Origin: an uncultured Spirochaetaceae bacterium
GTDB taxonomy: Bacteria > Spirochaetota > Spirochaetia > Sphaerochaetales > Sphaerochaetaceae
Assembly (NCBI GenBank): GCA_944389275.1
Contig: CALXLT010000046.1
Span: 1 to 64,000 of the forward strand
DNA length: 64,000 nucleotides
Reading direction: 5' to 3'
In this document: in pieces, positions 43,646 to 51,802 of the stretch
Numbering within the stretch: position 1 is the stretch's first letter
Layout of the letters: every line of letters starts with the position of its first letter
Notes under the pieces: model-generated
What the model saw: only the letters and a program-made list of their open reading frames with translations
Told to the model about the DNA's origin: nothing
The model's database searches: none
Made by a program: the position numbers and the translations under genes

Positions 43646-43684
43646 CCGGGCTGCCTGAAGGCTTGCTGGATGCAGCCCGGTTTC
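43646..43684 (+). terminator. Attenuator hairpin between binding protein and permeases
   Basis: CCGGGCTGC (43646-43654) and GCAGCCCGG (43672-43680) form a perfect 9-bp stem followed by TTTCT. It lies between the binding-protein stop and the permease start. Such partial terminators or mRNA-stabilising stems let the binding protein be made in excess. Confidence 0.7.
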
Positions 43685-43700
43685 TATGGGAGGCATTTAG

Positions 43701-44576
43701 ATGCGTATGATTAAGCAATTGAGGAAATACAGGGCCCCTTATCTGTTCATCCTTCCGTTCTTCCTGCTGTTCTTCGTGTTCCAGCTTATTCCTATAATCT
43801 GGACAGGGTATATCAGCTTTACGAACTGGAAAGGACTCGGGGACCCGCAATTCTGCGGTATCGATAACTATAAGCTTCTTGCCAATGACTATATGGTTAC
43901 AGATGCCCTCGTGAACACCACGATTTATTGGGTTTCCAGCCTCGTGATCATACTTGTTGTATCGATTGCCATTGCCTTGTGCCTTCAGAGCCCTCGGCTC
44001 AGGTTCAGGCATTTCTTCCAGACAGCCACCTTCCTCCCATATGTATGCGCCTCTGTTGCGATGGGACTTATCTTCGGAATGCTGTTCGATGAGAACGCAG
44101 GCCTGATAAATGAGGTGCTGATAACCTTCGGAATGGATCGCGTGCCATGGCTTACAAGCAGCAAGTATGCCAGGATCCCTGTAATAATCCTCTTCAACTG
44201 GAGGATAATACCTTGGTTTACGGTGATAATCTATTCAGGGCTTCTGAATATCCCTTCCGATTATTATGAAGCCGCCACGGTTGATGGCGCATCGGAGTTC
44301 CAGCAGTTCTTCCGCATCACGCTGCCTTTGCTGAAGAATATACTTTTCTTCTGCATGCTTACAATCACCGTAGATGTATGGAAGATGTTCAATGAGTCCT
44401 ATACGCTCTCAGGTCCGGGCTCATCCAATACATCGCTGTTCCAGCTTATCTATGAATATGCATTCAAGATATTCAGGCTTGGATATGCTTCCAGCCTAAG
44501 CATGCTGCTCATTGTGATATTGCTTGCGATCTCAATCGTTCAGTTCATCCTGAAGCGCAGGGAAGGAGAGATATAG
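43701..44576 (+). CDS. ABC sugar permease, MalF/UgpA type
   Basis: The 291-residue protein has six predicted membrane helices and the cytoplasmic EAA loop read as YYEAATVDGASEFQQFFRITLPLL, the site that contacts the ATPase. The N-terminus YLFILPFFLLFFVFQLIPI is typical of the UgpA group. It pairs with the permease encoded 1 bp downstream to form the channel. A GGGAGG-type site precedes the ATG. Confidence 0.92.
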   Translation: MRMIKQLRKYRAPYLFILPFFLLFFVFQLIPIIWTGYISFTNWKGLGDPQFCGIDNYKLLANDYMVTDALVNTTIYWVSSLVIILVVSIAIALCLQSPRLRFRHFFQTATFLPYVCASVAMGLIFGMLFDENAGLINEVLITFGMDRVPWLTSSKYARIPVIILFNWRIIPWFTVIIYSGLLNIPSDYYEAATVDGASEFQQFFRITLPLLKNILFFCMLTITVDVWKMFNESYTLSGPGSSNTSLFQLIYEYAFKIFRLGYASSLSMLLIVILLAISIVQFILKRREGEI

Positions 44577-44577
44577 G

Positions 44578-45417
44578 ATGATAAACAGACGTCAGGAAAT
44601 CACGAAATCCTTGATAATAAATTTCTTCATGCTGCTGGTTGTCGTTGTCTGCCTTTTCCCTGTGCTGTGGATGTGCGCAATATCCGTAAAGACAGTTGGC
44701 GAGAAAGTATCCGGGTTCAATGCATTGGTGATAAACGAGCCAACGCTTGAGAACTTCAAGCATCTGTTCACGCTTGTTCCTATATGGAGCAATCTGTATA
44801 ACAGTCTTTTCACGACAATCATAGGGACCATAACAACGCTGTTCTTCTGTGCCCTTGCGGGGTTCGCCTTCGCAAAGTACCGCTTCCCAGGCAGGGATGT
44901 CCTCTTCTGCTTCGTTGTCGCGACCATGATGATAAGCGCCGAGGCCGGTGCGATCCCGCTGTTCGTCATAATGAGGAAGATGGGCATGATCAACAGCCTA
45001 TGGTCGCTGATAATTCCAAGGATAGCCACAGCAGTCGGCATATTCTATCTCAGGCAGTATATGCTTGATGTTCCTGATGAGCTTATAGATGCAGCGAAGA
45101 TAGATGGCTGCAGGGATTTCACCATATTCTATAAGGTCGTATGCCCTATAATCGCGCCGGCTTTGGCGTCTTGGGCTTCCATTACCGTAATCGCTAGATG
45201 GAATGACTATTTCTGGCCACTTCTTTTCCTGAATAAGACAGATAAGTATACGCTTATGGTATCCGTGGCGATGCTCCCTGTCAGTGATGGCCTGGCGACG
45301 CCTTGGCAGACGATCCTTGCAGGAACCACGATTGTCATACTGCCGAGCATCGTTCTTTACCTTATCATGCAGCTGTTCCAGAAGTCTGGGAATTTCGCAG
45401 GGGCGGTCAAGGGGTGA
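44578..45417 (+). CDS. ABC sugar permease, MalG/UgpE type
   Basis: The 279-residue protein has six predicted membrane helices and an EAA-like loop reading DELIDAAKIDGCRDFTIFYKVVCP. The N-terminal helix VVVVCLFPVLWMCAISVKT and the AGFAFAKYRFPGRD segment are typical of the MalG/UgpE group. The ATG starts 1 bp after the previous stop, and the sulfatase ATG follows its stop by 2 bp. Confidence 0.92.
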   Translation: MINRRQEITKSLIINFFMLLVVVVCLFPVLWMCAISVKTVGEKVSGFNALVINEPTLENFKHLFTLVPIWSNLYNSLFTTIIGTITTLFFCALAGFAFAKYRFPGRDVLFCFVVATMMISAEAGAIPLFVIMRKMGMINSLWSLIIPRIATAVGIFYLRQYMLDVPDELIDAAKIDGCRDFTIFYKVVCPIIAPALASWASITVIARWNDYFWPLLFLNKTDKYTLMVSVAMLPVSDGLATPWQTILAGTTIVILPSIVLYLIMQLFQKSGNFAGAVKG

Positions 45418-45419
45418 GC

Positions 45420-46874
45420 ATGAAAAAGCCGAACATAATAATGATACTTGCTGATGATATGGGTGCCTGGGCGATGAGGTGCGCAGGCAATGGGGATATC
45501 ATCACCGATAACCTTGACAGGCTCGCAGCATCAGGCATGCGCTTTGATGATTTCTTCTGCGTATCCCCCGTATGCTCACCGGCGAGGGCCTCGATACTGA
45601 CCGGCACCATCCCTTCCGTGCACGGTGTCCATGACTGGCTACGGTCCGGCAATCTCGATCGTGATAAGCTGGGCGATCTTGCAGGTGATGTCTATTACAA
45701 GGATGAGAAGGAGGCGATAAGATACCTAGAGCATCATGAATGCTATTCTGACCTCCTTGCTGCTGCGGGGTATTCATGTGCGCTATGCGGCAAATGGCAT
45801 CTCGGTGATAGCCGTAAGAAGCAGCATGGATTCTCGCGATGGTTCACGATAGGAAGAGGGGGATGCGGGTATTATCGTGCGGATATCGTTGATGGCGATA
45901 GGCTGTACATCTCAGATGAATATGTTACCGATACCATAACTGATAAGGCCCTTGGGTTCCTTGATGAGCTTTCGCAGGAAGATGCCCCGTTCTATCTTTC
46001 CGTGCATTACACTTCTCCCCATTCCCCTTGGGATGAGGATCAGCATCCTGTTGATGTATATAGCAGATATGATGGCTGCAGCTTCTCTGCTACACCGGAT
46101 CTACCTTTGAACAAGCATCAGGTAAAGAGCGCGCCATATGGGGAAGGTGAGGAGCGGAAGAGATTGCTCCGTGGATATTATTCCGCCATAACCGCGATGG
46201 ATGAAGGCATAGGGAAGATACTTAGCTCCCTTGAAGATAAAGGCCTTCAGGAAGATACCATTGTCATATTCTCCAGCGATAATGGGATGAATATGGGTCA
46301 TCATGGCATATGGGGCAAAGGAAATGGCACGTTTCCTTTGAATATGTACGATACATCCGTGAAGGTCCCTATGATAATCTCATGGAAGGGGCATATAGCT
46401 CCTAGAGTATCGCATACGATGCTCAGCCATTATGATCTGTTCCCGACTATCCTTGAGATAGCAGGCATAGAGGATCGCAATGGGGATAAGCGTCCAGGAC
46501 ATTCATTCCTTCCTGTTCTCCAAGGCAGTGAAATGCCTGCTCGTGATGTCGTGGTCTTTGACGAATACGGTCCTACCCGCATGATAAGGACCGCTCAGGC
46601 AAAGCTGGTATATAGATATCCATATGGCCCGCATGAGCTTTATGATCTCACAGAAGACCCTGATGAGGACAACAACCTATTTGACGATGTCCGGTATGCC
46701 GGTCTTAAGGCAAAGCTTTTGGAACGGCTTGAGTCATGGTTCCTTGAGTATGCGGATCCCGCAGTTGATGGTACCAGGGAAGCTGTCACGGGCTTTGGTC
46801 AGCTAGGTAAGGCAGGAGTATTCAGGAAAGGCGAGGATTCATATTGCCCGATTCTTGATGAATTGTTTGTATAA
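45420..46874 (+). CDS. Type I sulfatase, Cys-type formylglycine
   Basis: The 484-residue protein is an alkaline-phosphatase-fold sulfatase. Metal ligands appear as LADDMG at residues 10-15. The formylglycine motif C-x-P-x-R is C52-S-P-A-R56, followed by ASILTG; maturation needs a formylglycine-generating enzyme, probably an anaerobic radical-SAM type not in the window. SSDNGMNMGHHGIWGKG carries further ligands. There is no signal peptide, so it acts in the cytoplasm on sulfated sugars brought in by the upstream ABC system. The longer in-frame start at 45303 lies inside the permease gene and is rejected. Confidence 0.92.
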   Translation: MKKPNIIMILADDMGAWAMRCAGNGDIITDNLDRLAASGMRFDDFFCVSPVCSPARASILTGTIPSVHGVHDWLRSGNLDRDKLGDLAGDVYYKDEKEAIRYLEHHECYSDLLAAAGYSCALCGKWHLGDSRKKQHGFSRWFTIGRGGCGYYRADIVDGDRLYISDEYVTDTITDKALGFLDELSQEDAPFYLSVHYTSPHSPWDEDQHPVDVYSRYDGCSFSATPDLPLNKHQVKSAPYGEGEERKRLLRGYYSAITAMDEGIGKILSSLEDKGLQEDTIVIFSSDNGMNMGHHGIWGKGNGTFPLNMYDTSVKVPMIISWKGHIAPRVSHTMLSHYDLFPTILEIAGIEDRNGDKRPGHSFLPVLQGSEMPARDVVVFDEYGPTRMIRTAQAKLVYRYPYGPHELYDLTEDPDEDNNLFDDVRYAGLKAKLLERLESWFLEYADPAVDGTREAVTGFGQLGKAGVFRKGEDSYCPILDELFV

Positions 46875-46883
46875 ATGTAAGTT
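46855..46883 (+). promoter_or_regulatory. Putative internal promoter for GntR gene
   Basis: TTGATG (46855-46860), a 17-bp spacer and TAAGTT (46878-46883) lie in the last codons of the sulfatase gene. The -10 ends seven bases before the ATG at 46891, which lacks a ribosome site. This would let the regulator be made when the operon is off. Confidence 0.4.
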
Positions 46884-46890
46884 AAATATT

Positions 46891-47550
46891 ATGGAGCAGA
46901 AAGTGGAGCGAGCCGTTTCAACGAAGCAATATGTGTATAACCAAGTCGCTCAGGATATCATAACAGGGGTATATTCCCCCGATACGATAATCACGGAGAG
47001 CATGCTCCTCAGGAAATATGATGTAAGCCGGGTCTCTGTCCGTGAGGCGCTTATCGAGCTTTGCAAGGATAATTATCTCCGAAGCATTCCCCGTACAGGC
47101 TATATGCTTGTGACATATTCCCTTGAGGAGGCCATTAACATCATTGATTTCAGAGCGGATCTTGAAGTCTGCAATCTCAGGAGAAGCTTCCCTCGGCTGA
47201 CGGATGAGAAGATCAATGCGTTGGGGCCGGATTTCCTTTCCGGATACTTCCACCCGGTGGGGCAGGGGACTATAGCTGAACATTGGACTGCGAATATGAA
47301 TTTCCACCTTGCTCTCTGCTCGCTGAGCGGGAATAAGTATGTCTATGAGGTCCTCTCGAAGCTGCTGTACAGGAATTCAAGCTATTTCCAGTATTTCTAT
47401 GAGAATGTTTGGGATGGGCATTATAGTTTTGAAGGAAAACATAAGAAGATAGTCACTGCCGTTATCGAGAGGGATCTTGAAAAGGCCTGCGATCTTCTTC
47501 GTTCCGATATAAACGATGTGAAGAATTCGCTTATCAATCGTTTGAAGTGA
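46891..47550 (+). CDS. GntR-family transcriptional regulator, FCD type
   Basis: The 219-residue protein has an N-terminal GntR winged helix (VAQDIITGVYSPDTIITE, then MLLRKYDVSRVSVREALIEL) and a helical FCD ligand domain with conserved His and Asp residues (MNFHLALCSLSGNKYVYEVL, HKKIVTAVIERDLEKACDLL). It closes the sugar operon and probably represses it through the inverted repeat at 38991-39015; that link is inferred. The ATG at 46891 is chosen because earlier in-frame codons lie in the sulfatase gene. Confidence 0.85.
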   Translation: MEQKVERAVSTKQYVYNQVAQDIITGVYSPDTIITESMLLRKYDVSRVSVREALIELCKDNYLRSIPRTGYMLVTYSLEEAINIIDFRADLEVCNLRRSFPRLTDEKINALGPDFLSGYFHPVGQGTIAEHWTANMNFHLALCSLSGNKYVYEVLSKLLYRNSSYFQYFYENVWDGHYSFEGKHKKIVTAVIERDLEKACDLLRSDINDVKNSLINRLK

Positions 47551-47651
47551 AATGCTTCATCGAATGGTGGTCCTTTTGCTTCAATAGTCTGGTCATGTCT
47601 TGTTTTCCTCATTGACACAGAGATGCAAAGTGTGTTGAATATATCGGGTAT

Positions 47652-47724
47652 GGGGCTGTAGCTCATCTGGTAGAGCGTCAGGTTCGCAATCTGAAAGTGG
47701 TGGGTTCGAGTCCCATCAGCTCCA
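47652..47724 (+). tRNA. tRNA-Ala (CGC)
   Basis: The 73-nt sequence folds into a full cloverleaf. The acceptor GGGGCTG pairs with CAGCTCC, with a G3-U70 wobble, the identity element of alanine tRNA. The D stem is GCTC/GAGC, the anticodon stem is TCAGG/TCTGA with loop TTCGCAA giving anticodon CGC, the variable loop is short, and the T arm is GTGGG-TTCGAGT-CCCAT. The discriminator is A and CCA is not encoded. It would read GCG codons. Confidence 0.93.
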
Positions 47725-47755
47725 AAATCATAATGTGGTGATCCTAGTGATCGGC

Positions 47756-47825
47756 AACTCTTCTCGTTAATCTCTGACTCATTATTTAATTTTGAGGAGT
47801 CAGGGGCAGGAAGAGTTCTTTTTTT
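47756..47825 (+). terminator. Rho-independent terminator after tRNA-Ala
   Basis: AACTCTTC (47756-47763) pairs with GAAGAGTT (47810-47817), with an inner TGACTC/GAGTCA stem, and is followed by C and seven Ts. Confidence 0.75.
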
Positions 47826-47866
47826 GACAACGAATGGGGCGAATCTGTAGCTTATAGGGATTTCCT

Positions 47867-48259
47867 TCAGCCAAGAAACTTCAAGTGGAAATCAGATACG
47901 CTCATGATTATCGGGTCATCCGGAAAGTGCTTCAGGTTTCCTGTTACCAGAACAGCCCCTGCCATCTTTGCGACCTCGAAGAACTTCCTGTCCGATTCAT
48001 CAGTGAACGGAACATCCTTGATTGGATGCGCGACGATGTGAAGCCCGCTCTCCTTTATTGGGGATAAGATCGCCTCTATATCACCATCATCAAATCCGAA
48101 CTTCGCATAATGGAGGACGCGTTCATATTCATCCATGATCCTTGAATCATAGACCAATTGAAATACATCAAAGAAGACAGATTGGAGTATGCTGTATGCC
48201 TTGCGGCCAGGTGAGAGCATTGCAGATACAAGGACGTTCGTATCCAGGACGATGTTCAC
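47867..48259 (-). CDS. PIN-domain toxin of a type II toxin-antitoxin pair
   Basis: The 130-residue protein has the PIN fold acidic residues: D6 in IVLDTNVLVSAML, E in MDEYERVL, and a C-terminal TDESDRKFFEVAKMAGAVLVTGN region. PIN toxins are ribonucleases that usually cut tRNA or rRNA. It starts inside the antitoxin gene stop (ATGA overlap at 48256-48259), the normal order of antitoxin then toxin. It belongs to the putative PIN family that is common in anaerobes. Confidence 0.88.
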   Translation of the reverse strand: MNIVLDTNVLVSAMLSPGRKAYSILQSVFFDVFQLVYDSRIMDEYERVLHYAKFGFDDGDIEAILSPIKESGLHIVAHPIKDVPFTDESDRKFFEVAKMAGAVLVTGNLKHFPDDPIIMSVSDFHLKFLG

Positions 48260-48528
48260 GCTTTCCTCGCTTCTCTTATTGCTTCGTCAATCTCCTCATC
48301 TGACATGAATCCATTCTTGCCCGCCTTGCTCCTCATACGATCCATAGCAGCTATTGCCTTGGCTTGCCTAAGAGCGCGAATTGTCTCATCGAATCTTCCT
48401 TCTGGAATCCCCACCATCAAGGCATATGGCTTTCCGTTGTTGGTAATTACGACATCATTGTCCTTCGCGAGGTTCTCCCAAATTGATTTCGTGTTTGTCC
48501 TTAGCTCCCTTGCAGAATAGAATTCCAT
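48256..48528 (-). CDS. Phd/YefM-type antitoxin
   Basis: The 90-residue protein matches Phd/YefM antitoxins: MEFYSARELRTNTKSIW, then DNDVVITNNGKPYALMVGIP, the DNA-binding N-domain, and a charged C-terminal helix (FMSDEEIDEAIREARKA) that would bind the PIN toxin. The second ATG (48528) has a GGAGG site with 6-nt spacing; the ATG at 48534 is too close to it. The product is expected to repress its own operon. Confidence 0.88.
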   Translation of the reverse strand: MEFYSARELRTNTKSIWENLAKDNDVVITNNGKPYALMVGIPEGRFDETIRALRQAKAIAAMDRMRSKAGKNGFMSDEEIDEAIREARKA

Positions 48529-48773
48529 AATCATCCTCCATGAATAAGATACACAATCGTGATACGATCAGCAACACATTTGTATACACACATATTTCAC
48601 GGAAATAATGTAGATATACAATCTTGGCGCTTGGAACAGATGATGAGCTGAAGATCAATGAATCGATATGATCGTTGCGGAAACCGGATTCTCCTTGAGA
48701 ATAAAATAGTCGGAAGTCTCGTTGCTTATCTTGGGGCTGTAGCCATAAGCAGGGAAAGATAATCACATTGCCA

Positions 48774-49211
48774 TTAAGTTTCTTTCCTTGATGCAGGGAG
48801 CGCCGCCTTGTTCTCTTCAACGGCACGGAGGATCATCGCGACAGTGTCATCGAGATCCTTCCGTATCTCATGCTCCCAGACGCGTATGACTGTGAAGCCC
48901 ATTGCGGAGAGCACATGATTCACTTCCTCGTCCTTCGCCATGTTCCTCTCTATCTTCGGTATCCAGTACTCCCTGTTGCTCTTGATGCTGTCTTTCCTGT
49001 TCTCCCAGTCATAGCCGTGCCAGAAATCACCATCGCAGAAGATCGCTATCCTGTATTTCCTGATAGAGATGTCGGGATGGCCATAGATCGCCTTGGAGTT
49101 CTTCCTGAAGCGAAGCCCTTTGTGCCAGAGAGCCTTGGAGAGGATCCTCTCGATGGAGGTGTCCTTTCCCTTGATGCGTGACATGCAGTAGCTTCTCTGG
49201 CTTTCCGTCAT
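48774..49211 (-). CDS. vsr: Vsr, very short patch repair DNA mismatch endonuclease
   Basis: The 145-residue protein matches Vsr from end to end: RSYCMSRIKGKDTSIE, GLRFRKNSKAIYGHPDI, then IAIFCDGDFWHGYDW, which holds the catalytic Asp and His, and MGFTVIRVWEHEI. Vsr nicks at T-G mismatches made by deamination of 5-methylcytosine. No C5-methyltransferase gene is present in the window, which is unusual, since vsr normally sits next to dcm. Its ATG overlaps the stop of the cysteine desulfidase gene (ATGA), so the two are co-transcribed. Confidence 0.92.
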   Translation of the reverse strand: MTESQRSYCMSRIKGKDTSIERILSKALWHKGLRFRKNSKAIYGHPDISIRKYRIAIFCDGDFWHGYDWENRKDSIKSNREYWIPKIERNMAKDEEVNHVLSAMGFTVIRVWEHEIRKDLDDTVAMILRAVEENKAALPASRKET

Positions 49212-50479
49212 TCTATCATCAGGTGAAGGATCTCTATGTCAGTCTCCTTCATGCCTTCCTTTCCGACCTTGCCGAATGTCTCTATTGTCTTCTCGACATT
49301 CTCCTTGACAAGTCCCTCTCCGTTCTCGAAGGCTTTCTTTTCCTCCGCGAGCTCAAAGCCGAGGATAGCAGCCTCTAGCGCCGATGATATCTTTGCTGCG
49401 CATGATGGCTTCGCGCCGTCGCAGACTATGCCGCCGACGGAGGCTAGGGTGTTCGTGATCGAATCCGCTATGACCTTGTCGTCCATCCCGCTTATGAAGG
49501 CTATGCCCGCTGCAACCCCTGCGGCCGCGCTGACAGCGCCGCAGTATGCCGAGAGCGGTCCTATGTATTTCTTCTGATGTATGGCTATGAGGTTGGAGAC
49601 TGCAAGCGCGCGGAGTATCTCCTCATCGCTTTTAGAGAGCGCAAGCCCGTATTCTATGACAGGAAGGGAGACGGTAAGGCCCTGGTTGCCGCTGCCTGAG
49701 TTTATGACGACGGGAAGCGAGCAGCCTGACATGCGGGCGTCGGAGCCTGCCGCGGCCTTCGCCCGTGCGCGTATCCTGACATCCTTGCTGTCATAACGCT
49801 TGAGCAGCGTACGCCCGATAGTCGCCCCGTACTCCTCCTTCAGCCCTGCCTCCGCGATCCTCTCATTTGTCTTCCACTGGTTGCGGAGCACAGCCTCGAC
49901 CGCCTTAAGGTCAGCATTCCTGCCGTAGTCAAGGATCGACTCGACGGTGAGATATCCCTTCCTCTCATCCTCATCGCTTCCTCCCTGTCCGCCTGAGCGT
50001 GAGGAGATGATCTTGCCGTTCTTCTTCAGGGAGCAGATCTCATTGTGGCAATCGATGATCGTGGCTTCGGCGCTCTCATCCCCGGCTTCCGCCTTTATGG
50101 ATATATAAAGGCCAGGGACGCCCTCCGCGAGCGTTACCGAGCAGATCCCCGCCTTCAGCAGCTCCCGTGTCGTTGCGATGTCCTCATCCTTTATCGAGGA
50201 GAGTACCTCAAGCGCTTTCGTCTCATCTCCGCCTACTGCCCCGAGTATGGCCGCTACCTCTATTCCCTTCATTCCGCCTGAATTCGGGACCGTGACGCCT
50301 TTGACGTTCTTCACGATATTCCCGCTGCATTCGACAGAGAGGCGTTCCGGCATCCTTCCAAGCGCGGCTCTCGCAGTCGCCGCCGCGAATGCTATGGCGA
50401 TAGGCTCCGTGCAGCCGAGCGCGCTCTTGAGCCCATCGATAAGGATGCTGTCGTATATATCGAAAAGTGGTCTGTCCAT
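49208..50479 (-). CDS. L-cysteine desulfidase / UPF0597 (YhaM-like) protein, copy 2
   Basis: The 423-residue protein is a paralogue of the one at 40983-42257. It has ALGCTEPIAIAFA with Cys23, ECSGNIVKNVKGVTVPNSGG, SGSGNQGLTVSLP and CDGAKPSCAAKIS. Codon use is more GC-rich than in copy 1, like the chromosomal backbone. It is preceded by an extended -10 six bases from the ATG. The vsr gene follows with a 4-bp overlap. It probably handles cysteine or a related amino acid in the cytoplasm, with an iron-sulfur cluster by family analogy. Confidence 0.85.
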   Translation of the reverse strand: MDRPLFDIYDSILIDGLKSALGCTEPIAIAFAAATARAALGRMPERLSVECSGNIVKNVKGVTVPNSGGMKGIEVAAILGAVGGDETKALEVLSSIKDEDIATTRELLKAGICSVTLAEGVPGLYISIKAEAGDESAEATIIDCHNEICSLKKNGKIISSRSGGQGGSDEDERKGYLTVESILDYGRNADLKAVEAVLRNQWKTNERIAEAGLKEEYGATIGRTLLKRYDSKDVRIRARAKAAAGSDARMSGCSLPVVINSGSGNQGLTVSLPVIEYGLALSKSDEEILRALAVSNLIAIHQKKYIGPLSAYCGAVSAAAGVAAGIAFISGMDDKVIADSITNTLASVGGIVCDGAKPSCAAKISSALEAAILGFELAEEKKAFENGEGLVKENVEKTIETFGKVGKEGMKETDIEILHLMIE

Positions 50480-50485
50480 TCAATG

Positions 50486-50494
50486 ATTCTACCA
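50486..50494 (-). promoter_or_regulatory. Extended -10 promoter of cysteine desulfidase copy 2
   Basis: On the minus strand TGG-TAGAAT is followed by six bases and the ATG at 50479, with no ribosome site. A leaderless message is predicted. Confidence 0.5.
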
Positions 50495-50593
50495 TCACTG
50501 CCTCCGTGCCGCTAGGAGGTATGAGCAGGATATATTTTGGCCACAGTGTTGGATTTTGAATTTATTGGGTGATTTATATTGACAAATCAGGCA

Positions 50594-50708
50594 AGGTGTG
50601 CGGTAATTCATGTGGATTCTGAGGGGTGCTCAGGACCCGTAACGAGAGGACCGGCTCAGGGATCATGCTAAGCGAATCCCCCCTGATGACCTAGCTGAGC
50701 GCACACCT
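50594..50708. ncRNA. Unidentified structured RNA candidate
   Basis: AGGTGTGCG (50594-50602) pairs perfectly with CGCACACCT (50700-50708) to close a 115-nt domain. Inside lie further pairings: CTGAG/CTCAG near 50620-50634 and TCAGGGAT with ATCCCCCCTGA near 50656-50686, giving a branched structure. A TTGACA hexamer at 50579-50584 could be a plus-strand -35, but its matching -10 would lie inside the first arm. Strand is not settled: a minus-strand element between the esterase and desulfidase genes is equally possible. It does not contain the GGAA tip of SRP RNA or any riboswitch core I recognise. Confidence 0.45.
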
Positions 50709-50730
50709 ACCCTGGCCGATCCTCTCCTTA

Positions 50731-51753
50731 TCAGAGAGCAAGGCCTTTCGATGTCTTCTTAAGCTCCCGCTTCGTGCACAGCTGGACATTCTCCACCGAT
50801 CTTCCTGATATGAACTGCTGTATCGCGCATTCCGCTTCCAGCCGTCCCTTCCCATGCTTATATGGCATGAAGCCGTGGAATGATCCTTGGGAGATCAGCA
50901 CATTTGCCTTCGATCCCGCCTGATTCAGCGCGTCCGCGTACAGCTTGCCGTCATCGGAGAGCGGGTCGAGCTCCGCGGATATTATCAGGGCTGGAGGAAG
51001 CCTTGACAGGTCCTGGGACAGAAGAGGCGAGAACATCGGCGAGAGGATATCCTTCGGCTCCCTCGCATAGTTCTTCACATAGAACGAGAGCATGTTCTCA
51101 TTGAGCATCGGGCTGTCCCTGAACTGCGTCATGGAGTTGGTCCTCAGGCGGCAGTCGGTGATGGGGTAGAGGAGTATCTGGCCAGCAAGCTGCGGACCCT
51201 TCCTGTCCCTCGCGAGCATCGCCGTGACCGCGGCCAACGCTCCTCCCGCGCTGTCTCCCGCTATGAATATCCTATCCGGGTCGGTCTTCCAGTACCTAAC
51301 GCCGTCATATGCCCACAAGAGCGCGTCATAGCAGTCCTCGACAGCTGTCGGGAACCTGAATTTCGGGGAGAGCCTGTAATCGACAAGGAGAATGGATGAT
51401 TCCGTAACCTCCGCAAGATGACGGAGGAATATGGAATAGAAATCCATGTTCCCAAAGACCCATCCGCCGCCATGGCAGAATATGATGAGAGGGGTCAGCC
51501 CGGTGAGCTCCGCGACGCGGGGATTCGAGAAATAGTATCCAGTGACAGCGCCTTCCGAGACGGGGATAACGAATGTCGATGTCGATATATGCTTTGATGG
51601 GCAGAGGTAGCGGCGCTCTTCGCGTCGCGTTATGCTCATCTTGTTTATATTGTCTATAAGGTCGTCCGTGAGGCTCTCAGGATCGCGTGCCTGCAGCTTG
51701 CTTGACATCCTGATCATCTTCATGTCACGCCTTGTGAGCTTATAATCAGCCAT
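50731..51753 (-). CDS. Alpha/beta hydrolase, HSL-type esterase/lipase
   Basis: The 340-residue protein has the hormone-sensitive-lipase signature HGGGWVFG near residue 92 (oxyanion hole) and the nucleophile elbow GDSAGG near residue 165; AELDPLSDDG and SFHGFM supply the likely catalytic Asp and His. It would hydrolyse short-chain esters. No signal peptide is visible. The start is placed at 51753 because TACGAT on the minus strand ends six bases before it; the in-frame ATG at 51777 overlaps that -10. Confidence 0.9.
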   Translation of the reverse strand: MADYKLTRRDMKMIRMSSKLQARDPESLTDDLIDNINKMSITRREERRYLCPSKHISTSTFVIPVSEGAVTGYYFSNPRVAELTGLTPLIIFCHGGGWVFGNMDFYSIFLRHLAEVTESSILLVDYRLSPKFRFPTAVEDCYDALLWAYDGVRYWKTDPDRIFIAGDSAGGALAAVTAMLARDRKGPQLAGQILLYPITDCRLRTNSMTQFRDSPMLNENMLSFYVKNYAREPKDILSPMFSPLLSQDLSRLPPALIISAELDPLSDDGKLYADALNQAGSKANVLISQGSFHGFMPYKHGKGRLEAECAIQQFISGRSVENVQLCTKRELKKTSKGLAL

Positions 51754-51759
51754 AAAGCT

Positions 51760-51765
51760 ATCGTA
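51760..51765 (-). promoter_or_regulatory. Putative -10 of esterase gene, leaderless
   Basis: TACGAT on the minus strand is followed by AGCTTT and the ATG at 51753. This is the same hexamer and spacing as at the WYL regulator gene. Confidence 0.45.
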
Positions 51766-51802
51766 AACGCCATTCACGGTAAGGGCAAGTGCTCATGCCG
51801 CA

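Noticed and set aside
50594-50708. SRP (4.5S) RNA or 6S RNA
   Set aside because: The SRP tip sequence with GGAA loop and AGCAGCC is absent. The shape is a branched domain and not the long rod with a central bubble expected for 6S RNA.
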